Origin: an uncultured Clostridia bacterium
GTDB taxonomy: Bacteria; Bacillota; Clostridia; Oscillospirales; Acutalibacteraceae
Direction: 5' to 3'
DNA: 11,423 bases
Assembly: GCA_946405475.1 (NCBI GenBank)
Contig: CAMJHI010000045.1
Span: 1 to 11,423 of the forward strand
A model generated the notes under the pieces. That model had not been told where the DNA came from. It ran no database searches and saw nothing but the letters and a program-made list of their open reading frames with translations. The translations under genes were made by a program, and so were the position numbers. Shown in pieces: positions 1 to 7,157 of the stretch (position 1 is the first letter of the stretch; each line of letters starts with the position of its first letter).

Positions 1-334
1 GATCGGGTGCGGATTCGTTTTCGCCGAGGATGACGTATTCCTCTTCCTCATCTTCATCAAGGTCAAGCAGCGCCACGACGGAGCCGATGTGGATGCCGCT
101 TTCGCCCTCGGTGATGATCTCGGAATTCTTCAGAATATTTTCAATTTCGGCAATTCTGGCTTCCAGGCGACCCTGGTCGTTCATTGCCTCATCATATTCG
201 CTGTTTTCGGAAAGGTCGCCGTGAGAGCGCGCTTCCTTGATGTTTTCGGCCGCCTCTTTCCGGCCTTCCGTTTTGAGATATTCAAGCTCTTTTGCCAGCT
301 TGTCATACCCTTCCTGCGTGAGTTTCTGCATCAT
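1..334 (-). CDS. greA: Transcription elongation factor GreA (C-terminus cut by window edge)
   Basis: GreA enters the secondary channel of stalled, backtracked RNA polymerase and stimulates cleavage of the extruded RNA 3' end. The 111 residues visible cover the N-terminal coiled coil and the beginning of the globular C-terminal domain; about 45 residues of a usual 155-160 lie beyond the left edge. The coiled coil carries the family signature GDLSENSEYDEA, whose acidic D40 and E43 match the tip residues known to coordinate magnesium at the polymerase active site. A very acidic run (LDLDEDEEEE) follows near residue 93, then YVILGENE, typical of the C-terminal domain. The first of two adjacent ATG codons (334) is preferred because AAAGGA (345-350) lies 10 nt upstream of it and 13 nt from the second. 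It has its own strong promoter, so it need not depend on the ZIP gene upstream. Confidence 0.95.
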   Translation of the reverse strand, partial: MMQKLTQEGYDKLAKELEYLKTEGRKEAAENIKEARSHGDLSENSEYDEAMNDQGRLEARIAEIENILKNSEIITEGESGIHIGSVVALLDLDEDEEEEYVILGENESAPD

Positions 335-371
335 GGATTTGTCATCCTTTCTTCTTTGCATATTTCAAATG

Positions 372-400
372 ATTATAAACCGAAACCGATGAATTGTCAA
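372..400 (-). promoter_or_regulatory. Sigma-A promoter of greA
   Basis: On the minus strand, a perfect TTGACA (395-400) and a perfect TATAAT (372-377) are separated by exactly 17 nt. The predicted start lies around 365, giving a leader of about 30 nt before the greA ATG. This is the best consensus match in the window and suggests strong constitutive expression. Confidence 0.9.
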
Positions 401-410
401 GATTTTTCCG

Positions 411-1184
411 TCAACTCAAAGCGACGTCAAGAAACATCATCAACGAAAATCCGCCCAGAAAAAGCAGCACAGCGCCGGTGTGTCCGCCCTCCGTCATGTC
501 GGGGATCAGCTCTTCCGCCACGGCATAGATCATGGCTCCCGCCGAAAAGCCAAGCAGATAAGGCAGAACCGCCGCGGCAAACCGCGCCGTTAAAAGGGTC
601 GCCGCCCCGGCCAGCGGCTCGACAACGCCGGAGGCCACGCCATATAGAAACGATTTTGCCCGGGAAACGCCGGTGCCATGCACCGGCATGGAAACGATCG
701 CGCCTTCGGGAAAATTCTGAACGGCAATGCCGAACACCAGCGAAAACGCCGCCGCTTTTGTCACGCCCGGCTGCCCGGTCAGCCACGCGGCAAACACCAC
801 GCCGACCGCCATGCCTTCCGGAATGTTGTGCAGCACGATCGCCAGCACCGTCGTACCCGTTCCGGCCAAGGGACGGCGCCGGAGTGCGAAAGCCTTGGCC
901 AGCCGCGGCGCGAGACGGTCAAGCGTCAGCAAAAAAGCAGCGCCGAAACAAAAGCCGAAGATCGCGGGCAGCGCCGCGAGTTTGCCGTAATGTCCGCATT
1001 GTTCAATCGCCGGAATCAGAAGACTCCACACCGAGGCAGCCAGCATCACCCCGGCGGCCAGACCCGTCAGCGATTTTCGCACCGACTCGGCCAACTGTTT
1101 TTTCATCAACAGCACCAGTGCCGCACCCAGCGTTGTGCCCCAGAACGGGAGCAGCAGCCCGTGCGCCACCACAGCATAGCTCAA
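411..1184 (-). CDS. ZIP-family divalent metal transporter (ZupT-like)
   Basis: Integral membrane protein of about 257 residues with roughly eight hydrophobic segments, expected to import divalent metals such as zinc, iron or manganese. The two metal-site motifs of the ZIP family are present: HNIPEG at residues 119-124 (TM4) and NFPEG at 157-161 (TM5). E190 (VVEP) and the EELIP motif (224-228) in later helices also fit the family. The cytoplasmic TM3-TM4 loop is short and basic (ALRRRP) without a histidine cluster, so the sequence gives no clue to metal selectivity. Start: a TGA stop upstream in frame limits the choice to GTG at 1193 or TTG at 1184. The only good Shine-Dalgarno, GGGGGAG (1193-1199), overlaps the GTG but sits 8 nt from the TTG, so TTG is preferred. 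No clear promoter or metal-responsive operator is visible upstream. Confidence 0.9.
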   Translation of the reverse strand: MSYAVVAHGLLLPFWGTTLGAALVLLMKKQLAESVRKSLTGLAAGVMLAASVWSLLIPAIEQCGHYGKLAALPAIFGFCFGAAFLLTLDRLAPRLAKAFALRRRPLAGTGTTVLAIVLHNIPEGMAVGVVFAAWLTGQPGVTKAAAFSLVFGIAVQNFPEGAIVSMPVHGTGVSRAKSFLYGVASGVVEPLAGAATLLTARFAAAVLPYLLGFSAGAMIYAVAEELIPDMTEGGHTGAVLLFLGGFSLMMFLDVALS

Positions 1185-1264
1185 ATGAATCACTCCCCCG
1201 TTTCATCCTATGACAAAGCGGGGAGGATGTGAGGACGCACATGAAGCGGTGCCGGATTCGTCAG

Positions 1265-1297
1265 AAAAACGGCAGGCGCTGTTGCTTGCGCCCGCCG
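1265..1297 (-). terminator. Intrinsic terminator after the yebC-HAD operon
   Basis: On the minus strand, CGGCGGGCGC (1288-1297) pairs over 10 bp, with one G-T wobble, with GCGCCTGCCG (1270-1279) across an 8-nt loop, followed directly by TTTTT (1265-1269). It lies 14 nt beyond the HAD gene stop and should separate that operon from the ZIP gene downstream. Confidence 0.88.
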
Positions 1298-1310
1298 CAT
1301 GAACGATGAT

Positions 1311-1904
1311 TCAGTTGTGATACATTTCGTCGTAGCGAAACTCCTGCCGCTCGCCGTGACGGCGGACGAGGAAGCACCGCTCCCCCAAAGAAAAGATCGG
1401 GCGGTCGTTTTTGAGGCTGTCGGAATACACGCAGACCACGCGGCAATCGCCGAATTCCTCGTGGAAACGCCGCACCTTTTCTTCCACCTTGCAGTTGCGC
1501 CCGATGAGCACGGCGGTTTTGGGATCGTGCCGTGTGGCGATGAGGTGCTCGACACCCAGCCGGTCGCAGATCTCGCGCAGCAGAAACGCGGGGCTGGCGC
1601 TGATGATGACCGCCGGACGTTCCCGCTTTTCGTTTTTGAACCACGGGAAAATATCCTTTTCGTGCCGATCCCAGAAGCCCTTGACGTTCTTTTCCAGATC
1701 GATCAGACGAATGTACTGGAAGAAAAACGATTTTTCGCGCGTCAGATCGTAAAAATGCAGCACATAGAACAGACCCGTGATGAGCTGAAACGGCAGCAGA
1801 ACGATGATCCACGGGTTGTGAACCAGACAATAAAGGTAGAACAACGAGCCGCTGTCGAGCGAGAAAACGGTGTGGTCAAAATCATAAATATCAACTTCGC
1901 GCAT
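1311..1904 (-). CDS. HAD-superfamily (subclass IB-like) phosphatase
   Basis: A 197-residue protein of the haloacid dehalogenase fold, probably a phosphomonoesterase of unknown substrate. Motif I is DFDHT (D8 nucleophile, D10 acid/base), motif II is IISASP around S102, the motif III lysine is K139 or K143, and motif IV is SDSLKND at 161-167. Motif IV has one more residue between its two aspartates than the common DSxxD spacing, or uses N166 in that position. Residues 21-50 are strongly hydrophobic (WIIVLLPFQLITGLFYVL), probably the helical cap or a membrane-contacting segment. The ATG at 1904 was chosen because it places motif I at the extreme N-terminus as usual; in-frame ATGs further upstream lie inside yebC. 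The start is 7 nt after the yebC stop with no good Shine-Dalgarno, so translational coupling to yebC is likely. Confidence 0.85.
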   Translation of the reverse strand: MREVDIYDFDHTVFSLDSGSLFYLYCLVHNPWIIVLLPFQLITGLFYVLHFYDLTREKSFFFQYIRLIDLEKNVKGFWDRHEKDIFPWFKNEKRERPAVIISASPAFLLREICDRLGVEHLIATRHDPKTAVLIGRNCKVEEKVRRFHEEFGDCRVVCVYSDSLKNDRPIFSLGERCFLVRRHGERQEFRYDEMYHN

Positions 1905-1911
1905 GGGAGAC

Positions 1912-2649
1912 TTATTCGTCGTCGGGGTTTTCCCAGTTGTGCCAGACTTCCTGCACGTCGTCGTTATCCTCGAACATCTCAAGCATCTTGTTCATGTTCT
2001 TGATCGCGTCTTCATCGGTCAGAGCCGTGTAGGTCGTGGGAATGTACTGCACCTCAGCGACCACGTATTTATAGCCCTGCGCTTCGAGCGCGTCACGCAC
2101 GGTGCCCAGATCGTTTGGCTCGGTGCGGATATCGAACACGTTTTCGTCTTCGGTGATGAAGTCGACCGCGCCGGCTTCCAGCGCGGCGTCCATGAGCGTT
2201 TCTTCGTCGACGCCTTCGCTTTCGATCAGAATAACGCCCTGACGGTTGAACATGAACGACACGCAGCCGGTCTGACCCATGTTGCCGCCGTATTTGTCGA
2301 AATAATGGCGCACGTCGCCCGCGGTGCGGTTGCGGTTGTCGGTAAGAGTCTCGACGATGACGGCGATGCCGCAGGGGCCGTAGCCCTCGTAGATGATCTC
2401 TTCGTAATCGGCGCCGCCCTGCTCGCCGCTCGCCTTTTTGATGATGCGCTCAATGTTGTCGTTGGGCACGTTGGCGGCCTTGGCCTTGGCGATGATATCC
2501 TTCAATTTGGAGTTTGAGGACGGATCGGGTCCGCCTTCGCGCACGGCCACGGCGATCTCGCGGCCCATTTTGGTGAACACCTTGGCGCGCTGACCGTCGG
2601 TCTTTTCCTTCTTGCGCTTGATCGTGCTCCATTTGTTATGTCCTGACAT
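1912..2649 (-). CDS. yebC: YebC/PmpR (TACO1) family regulatory protein
   Basis: Full-length 245-residue member of the YebC/TACO1 family. The N-terminus MSGHNKWSTIKRKK and the following KVFTKMGREI segment are family signatures. The central part has YEGYGPCGIAVIVETLTDNRNRT (residues about 88-110) and the C-terminal domain is acidic (ends EMFEDNDDVQEVWHN-like). Members were first called transcriptional regulators (PmpR, E. coli YebC). More recent work on related proteins connects them to translation, relieving ribosome stalling at proline-rich stretches, as mitochondrial TACO1 does. Which role applies here cannot be told from sequence. The start is fixed by the conserved MSGHNKW and preceded by AAGGA about 11 nt upstream. 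It is the first gene of a two-gene unit with the HAD gene. Confidence 0.96.
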   Translation of the reverse strand: MSGHNKWSTIKRKKEKTDGQRAKVFTKMGREIAVAVREGGPDPSSNSKLKDIIAKAKAANVPNDNIERIIKKASGEQGGADYEEIIYEGYGPCGIAVIVETLTDNRNRTAGDVRHYFDKYGGNMGQTGCVSFMFNRQGVILIESEGVDEETLMDAALEAGAVDFITEDENVFDIRTEPNDLGTVRDALEAQGYKYVVAEVQYIPTTYTALTDEDAIKNMNKMLEMFEDNDDVQEVWHNWENPDDE

Positions 2650-2688
2650 AAATTCACCATTCCTTCATTTTGGAGTATTAACTTGTGT

Positions 2689-2717
2689 ATTATAGCATAT
2701 GTTTCCGGCGTTTTCAA
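2689..2717 (-). promoter_or_regulatory. Sigma-A promoter of yebC
   Basis: On the minus strand, TTGAAA (2712-2717) and a perfect TATAAT (2689-2694) are spaced by 17 nt. It would produce a leader of about 30 nt before the yebC ATG. It lies back-to-back with the promoter at 2778-2806, with about 60 nt between their -35 boxes. Confidence 0.85.
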
Positions 2718-2777
2718 CTGCGGCAAAGCGATTTCATCAAAAAAGCACATTCCCGCCTGAAAAGCACAAAAAAGCGC

Positions 2778-2806
2778 TTGACCTCCCGCCGGTTTTATCG
2801 TATAAC
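2778..2806 (+). promoter_or_regulatory. Sigma-A promoter of the GH-A-like gene
   Basis: TTGACC (2778-2783) and TATAAC (2801-2806) are separated by exactly 17 nt. The -10 box sits inside a short AT-rich palindrome-like stretch (tatcgtataacgata, 2796-2810) in which TATCGT and ACGATA form an inverted repeat. That could be an operator, or chance. Confidence 0.78.
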
Positions 2807-2841
2807 GATAGAAGAAAAGCAAAATGAGGAGAGCGATCGCC

Positions 2842-4074
2842 ATGAACGTGTTATTCCGGATCGCGGCGTTGATCTTAGCCGCGCTCACACCTCTGATCAG
2901 CTTCTTTGCTCTTGACCCGGGCGCGTCAAAGGACGAAAACGTCGCGGCGCTTCTTGAAAAAGGCGGCGGCTTCATCACAGGAGTCTGCCACCCGGGCGAG
3001 GATTGTAACGCGATCAAGGGCGCGAACATCGGCTGGGTGCGGGATGATATGCTCCTGCCGCTCGATCAAAACGGCAACGTCAACTGGTTTTATCCCTACT
3101 GGAAAGCATCTATGCAGCCGTATCTGGACAACGGTCTCAAGCTTTACCTGATTTTCCCGAATCCGGAAGATTTTTTGGCGTGGGGCATCGACTTTCGCAC
3201 GCCGGAGGGCGAAGCGCTGATCCGCAAAACAGCGCGGTTTCTGATCGAGGACCTGCAGGGCTTTGCTTCAGCGATCCAGGTGGCGAACGAGCAGGGCGTC
3301 GACCGGTTCACGCTGCCGTTTACGGTGGAGGAATCCGCCGCGTTCATCGGCGCCGTTTTTGAAGAGATGTATCCGCTTCGGGGCGATATCCTCATCGGCT
3401 ACAATCTGGGCGGTCTGGGGCTGATCAAGCTGCCGCCCCTGATGAAGCCCTATGCCGACGTTTACGATTTCGTCGGGGTCGATCTTTACCTCGGCTGCTT
3501 CGATCCGCTCACAAAAAACATCGACCAGTTTATCGCCGCGCTCAGGGCAGTGAGACGCTGGACGAAAAAGCCTGTCATTCTGGCGGAATTCGGCTACATC
3601 AGCGGCGGCGCGCCGAAGAGCAAAAGCGAAAAGCAGGCGATCCTTCAAGGCTACGGCTTCGACAGCGAAAAAGACGCAAGGGCGGATATCAACACCTTCA
3701 TCGGCAACCTGCCGCCGCGGCTGAGGGAAGAGATCGAACGGCATTACGGCGATATGCCCGACAAGGAAAAGGGCGACCTGATTTTCAACGGCGAGTACGC
3801 CAACCACATTTACCAGGAGCTGAACGAGGGCTACTACCTTTACGGCTACCCGCACACTGAGGAGGGGCAGGCGAAGTTTTACCGCGATCTGATCCCCAAA
3901 CTCAAAAAGCTCAGATTCCTGTGCGGCGCGTTTATTTACATGTGGAGCGACGAGGATCACTGCTACGTCTGCGGGCAGGAGAACTGTCCGATCGAAACGC
4001 GCTGGGGCTTGGTCGACCGAAACGGCAGAACGAAGGCCGCCTATTACGCGGTCAGAGACGCGTTTGCCTCATAA
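2842..4074 (+). CDS. Exported clan GH-A-like glycoside hydrolase of unknown substrate
   Basis: A protein of 410 residues starting with a hydrophobic signal or anchor (about residues 4-24, RIAALILAALTPLISFFA), so probably exported or membrane-anchored; no lipobox cysteine is seen. The rest reads like a (beta/alpha)8 barrel of clan GH-A: QVANEQG places an Asn-Glu pair at 149-150 (general acid/base position, strand 4), DFVGVDLY fits strand 6, and VILAEFGY places E249 at the nucleophile position of strand 7. The C-terminal YMWSDED...WGLVDRNGRTKAAYYAVRD resembles the end of such barrels. Unusual are a CYVCGQENC cluster (374-382) and CHPGEDC (49-55), possible disulfides or a metal site. I cannot assign a CAZy family or substrate. 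ATG at 2842 is preferred over 2824 because AGGAG (2827-2831) lies 10 nt upstream and the signal sequence follows directly. Monocistronic. Confidence 0.75.
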   Translation: MNVLFRIAALILAALTPLISFFALDPGASKDENVAALLEKGGGFITGVCHPGEDCNAIKGANIGWVRDDMLLPLDQNGNVNWFYPYWKASMQPYLDNGLKLYLIFPNPEDFLAWGIDFRTPEGEALIRKTARFLIEDLQGFASAIQVANEQGVDRFTLPFTVEESAAFIGAVFEEMYPLRGDILIGYNLGGLGLIKLPPLMKPYADVYDFVGVDLYLGCFDPLTKNIDQFIAALRAVRRWTKKPVILAEFGYISGGAPKSKSEKQAILQGYGFDSEKDARADINTFIGNLPPRLREEIERHYGDMPDKEKGDLIFNGEYANHIYQELNEGYYLYGYPHTEEGQAKFYRDLIPKLKKLRFLCGAFIYMWSDEDHCYVCGQENCPIETRWGLVDRNGRTKAAYYAVRDAFAS

Positions 4075-4086
4075 GCTCATAAAGAA

Positions 4087-4120
4087 AAGGAACCACCGGT
4101 CAACCGATGGTTCCTTTTTT
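4087..4120 (+). terminator. Bidirectional intrinsic terminator between convergent genes
   Basis: AAGGAACCA (4087-4095) pairs with TGGTTCCTT (4108-4116). After one C-A mismatch, CGG pairs with CCG around a TCAA loop. The T-run continues to 4120 on the plus strand. On the minus strand the same stem is followed by CCTTTTCTTT, so it could also end the ireB transcript, though less strongly. Confidence 0.85.
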
Positions 4121-4125
4121 GATTG

Positions 4126-4422
4126 TCAGCCTTTTTTCAGCGCGAGATCCAGCCAGACCACGCCGATATCCATGGCCTGGAACAGGCTCATTTTGTCGGC
4201 CTTTTTCACGATGCTGTCCTTCGGGCGCAGGGTCGGGTCGGTTTTGACAAGCTGAACGGTGACCTTGTCGGCCACGTCAAGCTCCTTGACCTTTTTGCTG
4301 CTTTTGATCTGGATCAGGATCACATACGGCTCGTTGGCGTAGCCGTAGTAAATGGTGTTGCCGCAGCGAACCAGGGGCTTGCCCTTGTAGCTGAGGAACT
4401 TGGCTTTTTTCTTCTCTGCCAT
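4126..4422 (-). CDS. Conserved-looking small protein of unknown function downstream of ireB
   Basis: A 98-residue soluble protein with no signal or membrane segment and a basic N-terminus (MAEKKKAKF). I recognise no named domain. Visible features are FLSYKGKPLVRCGNTIYYG, a predicted beta-rich half (YVILIQIKS, KVTVQLVKTD), a TDPTLRPKDSIVKKADK segment and a C-terminal helix with AMDIGVVWLDLALKK. The alternation of short strands suggests a small beta-barrel or sandwich. ATG at 4422 is chosen over 4467 because AAGGGGA lies about 11 nt upstream and the extension would overlap ireB. It starts 16 nt after the ireB stop and ends at the shared terminator, so it is very probably cotranscribed with ireB. 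A link to the IreK/IreB cell-envelope pathway is only suggested by position. Confidence 0.85.
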   Translation of the reverse strand: MAEKKKAKFLSYKGKPLVRCGNTIYYGYANEPYVILIQIKSSKKVKELDVADKVTVQLVKTDPTLRPKDSIVKKADKMSLFQAMDIGVVWLDLALKKG

Positions 4423-4438
4423 GACGGTCAATCCCCTT

Positions 4439-4687
4439 TTATTTGTTCTGAATGTAGTTCGACACAAGCGCCTGCAGCAGTTCGTAACGGTCGATGCGGC
4501 GCAACAGCGAACGGGCGTTGTTGTGCGTGGTGATGTAGGTCGGGTCTTCGGAAAGAATGTAGCCGACGATCTGGTTGGTGGGGTTGTAGCCCTTTTCTTT
4601 CAAGGCGTCATAAACAATTTGAATTGTCTTGCGCATTTCATTTTCGTGCTCGTCTTTGATGGAAAACTGGATTGTTTTATCGGTCAT
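4439..4687 (-). CDS. ireB: IreB family regulatory phosphoprotein (UPF0297)
   Basis: An 82-residue protein with the family hallmark KGYNPTNQIVGYILSEDPTYITTHNNAR (residues about 32-58). In Enterococcus faecalis IreB is a small dimeric substrate of the PASTA-domain Ser/Thr kinase IreK and the phosphatase IreP, and it acts negatively on cephalosporin resistance. The N-terminus here, MTDKTIQF, keeps two threonines (T2 and T5) with the same spacing as the two reported phosphorylated threonines of the enterococcal protein. A good GGAGGTG Shine-Dalgarno lies upstream. In many Bacillota ireB sits with alaS, ruvX and a DUF1292 gene; here it lies between pheT and an unknown gene, so the usual neighbourhood is rearranged. 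Confidence 0.95.
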   Translation of the reverse strand: MTDKTIQFSIKDEHENEMRKTIQIVYDALKEKGYNPTNQIVGYILSEDPTYITTHNNARSLLRRIDRYELLQALVSNYIQNK

Positions 4688-4719
4688 TCATGACACCTCC
4701 AAGGGATGATTCTTTGTTT

Positions 4720-4747
4720 ATTATACACGTTTTTGCCGAAAATACAA
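4720..4747 (-). promoter_or_regulatory. Promoter of ireB
   Basis: On the minus strand, TTGTAT (4742-4747) and a perfect TATAAT (4720-4725) are spaced by 16 nt, just downstream of the pheT stop codon. No terminator is visible between pheT and this promoter, so some pheST read-through into ireB is possible. Confidence 0.75.
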
Positions 4748-4762
4748 GTGTTTTAGCTCATT

Positions 4763-7141
4763 TTATGCGCGCAGCGAAACACCGAGCGCTTCCAGCGCCT
4801 TGATTGCGCGCTTCATGGCGGCGTCAGCCTCGTCATCGGTCAGCGTGCGGTCGGCCGCGCGCAGGCGCAGACTGAACGCCACGCTCTTCATGCCGGCCGG
4901 GATCTGCGCGCCCTCGTAAACGTCGAAGAGCTTGATGGTCTCGAGGTTTTTGCCGATGGCTTCCCCGATCACGCGTCTGAGCTTGAGCACGGGCATGATC
5001 TTTTCGCACACGCACGCGATGTCACGCGAAAGCGCCGGATACTTGGGAAGCTGCCGATACGTGCGTCTGAGGTCGCACAGCTCAAAGCAGGCGTCGAAAT
5101 CGAGCTGAGCCACATAGGTTTTTACGCCGAGCTCATAGTTGCTCTGCACCTGCGGGTGGATCTCGCCCAGCACCGCGATGCGCCGCCCGTCGACCAGGAT
5201 CTCAGCCGTGCGGCCGGGGTGGAAGGTCGGGTCGTCGCGCAGCGGCTCCACGTCGCAATCCGAAAGGCCGAGCAGCTCAAGGAATTCGTCGACGATGCCC
5301 TTGAGCGCGAAATAGTCGACGCCCGCCCCGTACATGCCTATGCACAGCGTGCTTCTTTCATGCGGCAGCTCGGTCAGGCCGTTGCTTTCATAAACCTTCG
5401 CCAGCTCATACAGCGCGGCAGAGGAGTTGCGGTTGTTGTAGTTGAGCGAAAGCGTTTCGAGCATGGACGGGATCATGGTGGTGCGCATGACGCTGGTGTC
5501 TTCGCCCAGCGGGTTGATGATGGTAACGCACTTGCGCAGGCTGCTGTCGGCCGGAAGCGCGATTTTGTCGTAATATTTCGGGCTGATGAACGGATAGGTG
5601 CAGATCTCGCTCAGGCCGCAGGCGCGCATGGTCTCCCCTGCCAGCTTTTCCAGCTTCTGCACGGGCGTGAGCTGCGCGTTGGCCACGCCGGAAAGCTGCC
5701 GGTCTTCGATTTTATCATAGCCGTAGAAACGGGCGATCTCTTCAGAGATATCCGCCTTGTGGCGCAGATCGTTGCGGAAGGACGGCACCGTGATCACGCC
5801 GTTTTCGACCTTGCAGCCAAGGCGTTCAAGGATCGCCTTTTGTTCCTCGGCGGAAACGTGGATGCCGATGAAGTTGTTGACCCAATCCGGCTCAAAGGGC
5901 AGCGTGAAATCGGTTTTGTCGGAGCAGTCGCAGTCCACCGCGCCGTTAACGACCTCGCCCGCGCCGAGCTGCTGCACGAGCTGCAGTGCGCGGTCGAGCA
6001 TTTTGCGGCAGCCGCGCGGATCGAGCTGCTTGTCATAGCGGGAGGATGCCTCGGTGCGCATGCCGAGCTTTTTCGCCGTCATGCGGATGGAGGGGCCGTT
6101 GAAGCAGGCGGATTCAAACACGATGGTGGTGGTATCGTCCATGATGCCGCTGTATTCGCCGCCCATGACGCCGGCCACGGCAACGGGCTTGTCGGCGTCG
6201 GCGATGACGAGCATATCCTCGCTCAGCGTGCGCTCCACGCCGTCAAGCGTGGTGATGGTTTCGCCGTTTTTCGCCGTGCGCACGATCACCTGACCGCCGT
6301 TGAGATAGCGCAGGTCAAACGCGTGCATGGGCTGACCGTATTCAAGCATAACGAAGTTGGTGATGTCAACGATGTTGTTGATCGGGCGCACGCCGCAGGC
6401 ACGGAGCCGTTCGCGGATCCAGCGGGGCGAAGGGCCGATCTTTACGTTTTTCACCACGCCGCCGACGTAACGGTAGCAAAGCTCGGGCGCGTCGATGCGC
6501 ACCTTGAGCAGGTCGTTCACGTCGCCTTCGCCGGGCTCGACCACCGGCACCGGCTCCACGAGCGTGTCGCCGTAGGTGGCGGCCGCTTCACGCGCCAGAC
6601 CGAGGATGCTCAGGCAATCCGGACGGTTGGAGGTGATCTCAAACTCGGTCATCACGTCGTTGAGGCCGATCGCCTCGCGGATGTCCATGCCAAGCGTCAG
6701 ATCACAGTCGTCGCCCAGCACGAAGATGCCGTCTTCGATCGCATAGGGGAAATCGTGCGCCGTCAGGCCGAGCTCACCCAGCGAACAGAGCATGCCGCTG
6801 CTTTCCACGCCGCGGAGCTTGCCCTTTTTGATGTGCTTGCCGCCCGCCACATAAGAATCGTGCAGCGCGGCCGGCACATAGTCGCCCGCCTTCAGGTTCT
6901 GCGCACCGGTGACGATCTGCAGCGTTTCGCTGCCGACGTTGACCTGACAGACCCACAGATGGTCGGAATCCGGGTGACGTTCGATCTGCTCCACACGGCC
7001 GACGACGATGTTGGAAAGCTCGGCGCCCTCCACCTCGACTGCCTCGACCTTGGAGCCGGAAAGCGTGATGTCAGCGGCGAACTGCTGATCGTTGACTTTC
7101 AATTGATAGTAATCCTGAAGCCATCTTTTCGATAAAACCAT
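4763..7141 (-). CDS. pheT: Phenylalanine--tRNA ligase beta subunit
   Basis: The beta subunit of the (alpha-beta)2 phenylalanyl-tRNA synthetase, which attaches Phe to tRNA-Phe; this subunit binds tRNA and carries the editing site that clears mischarged Tyr-tRNA. At 792 residues it is the normal length. The expected domains are present in order: OB-fold tRNA-binding domain at about 40-150 (VVGRVEQIERHPDSDHLWVC, IVTGAQN), B3/B4 editing domain at about 205-385 (NNIVDITNFVMLEYGQPMHAFD), B5 at about 400-475 (PSFRNDLRHKADISEEIARFYGYDKI), the pseudo-catalytic core, and the C-terminal ferredoxin-fold anticodon-binding domain from about 695 (YPALSRDIA to the end). The ATG at 7141 is preceded by GGGAGGAG, and the gap from the pheS stop is 16 nt, so it is cotranscribed with pheS and controlled by the same T-box leader. 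Confidence 0.97.
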   Translation of the reverse strand: MVLSKRWLQDYYQLKVNDQQFAADITLSGSKVEAVEVEGAELSNIVVGRVEQIERHPDSDHLWVCQVNVGSETLQIVTGAQNLKAGDYVPAALHDSYVAGGKHIKKGKLRGVESSGMLCSLGELGLTAHDFPYAIEDGIFVLGDDCDLTLGMDIREAIGLNDVMTEFEITSNRPDCLSILGLAREAAATYGDTLVEPVPVVEPGEGDVNDLLKVRIDAPELCYRYVGGVVKNVKIGPSPRWIRERLRACGVRPINNIVDITNFVMLEYGQPMHAFDLRYLNGGQVIVRTAKNGETITTLDGVERTLSEDMLVIADADKPVAVAGVMGGEYSGIMDDTTTIVFESACFNGPSIRMTAKKLGMRTEASSRYDKQLDPRGCRKMLDRALQLVQQLGAGEVVNGAVDCDCSDKTDFTLPFEPDWVNNFIGIHVSAEEQKAILERLGCKVENGVITVPSFRNDLRHKADISEEIARFYGYDKIEDRQLSGVANAQLTPVQKLEKLAGETMRACGLSEICTYPFISPKYYDKIALPADSSLRKCVTIINPLGEDTSVMRTTMIPSMLETLSLNYNNRNSSAALYELAKVYESNGLTELPHERSTLCIGMYGAGVDYFALKGIVDEFLELLGLSDCDVEPLRDDPTFHPGRTAEILVDGRRIAVLGEIHPQVQSNYELGVKTYVAQLDFDACFELCDLRRTYRQLPKYPALSRDIACVCEKIMPVLKLRRVIGEAIGKNLETIKLFDVYEGAQIPAGMKSVAFSLRLRAADRTLTDDEADAAMKRAIKALEALGVSLRA

Positions 7142-7157
7142 GGTTCATTCTCCTCCC

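Noticed and set aside
89..1213. 374-codon open frame on the plus strand
   Set aside because: It runs antisense across greA, the greA promoter and the ZIP gene; its product is an arginine/proline-rich low-complexity sequence with no family features.
5156..7135. 659-codon open frame on the plus strand
   Set aside because: It lies entirely antisense to pheT, which is unmistakable. Its translation is rich in V, A, H, D and R with no recognisable motif, as expected for the complement of a GC-rich gene.
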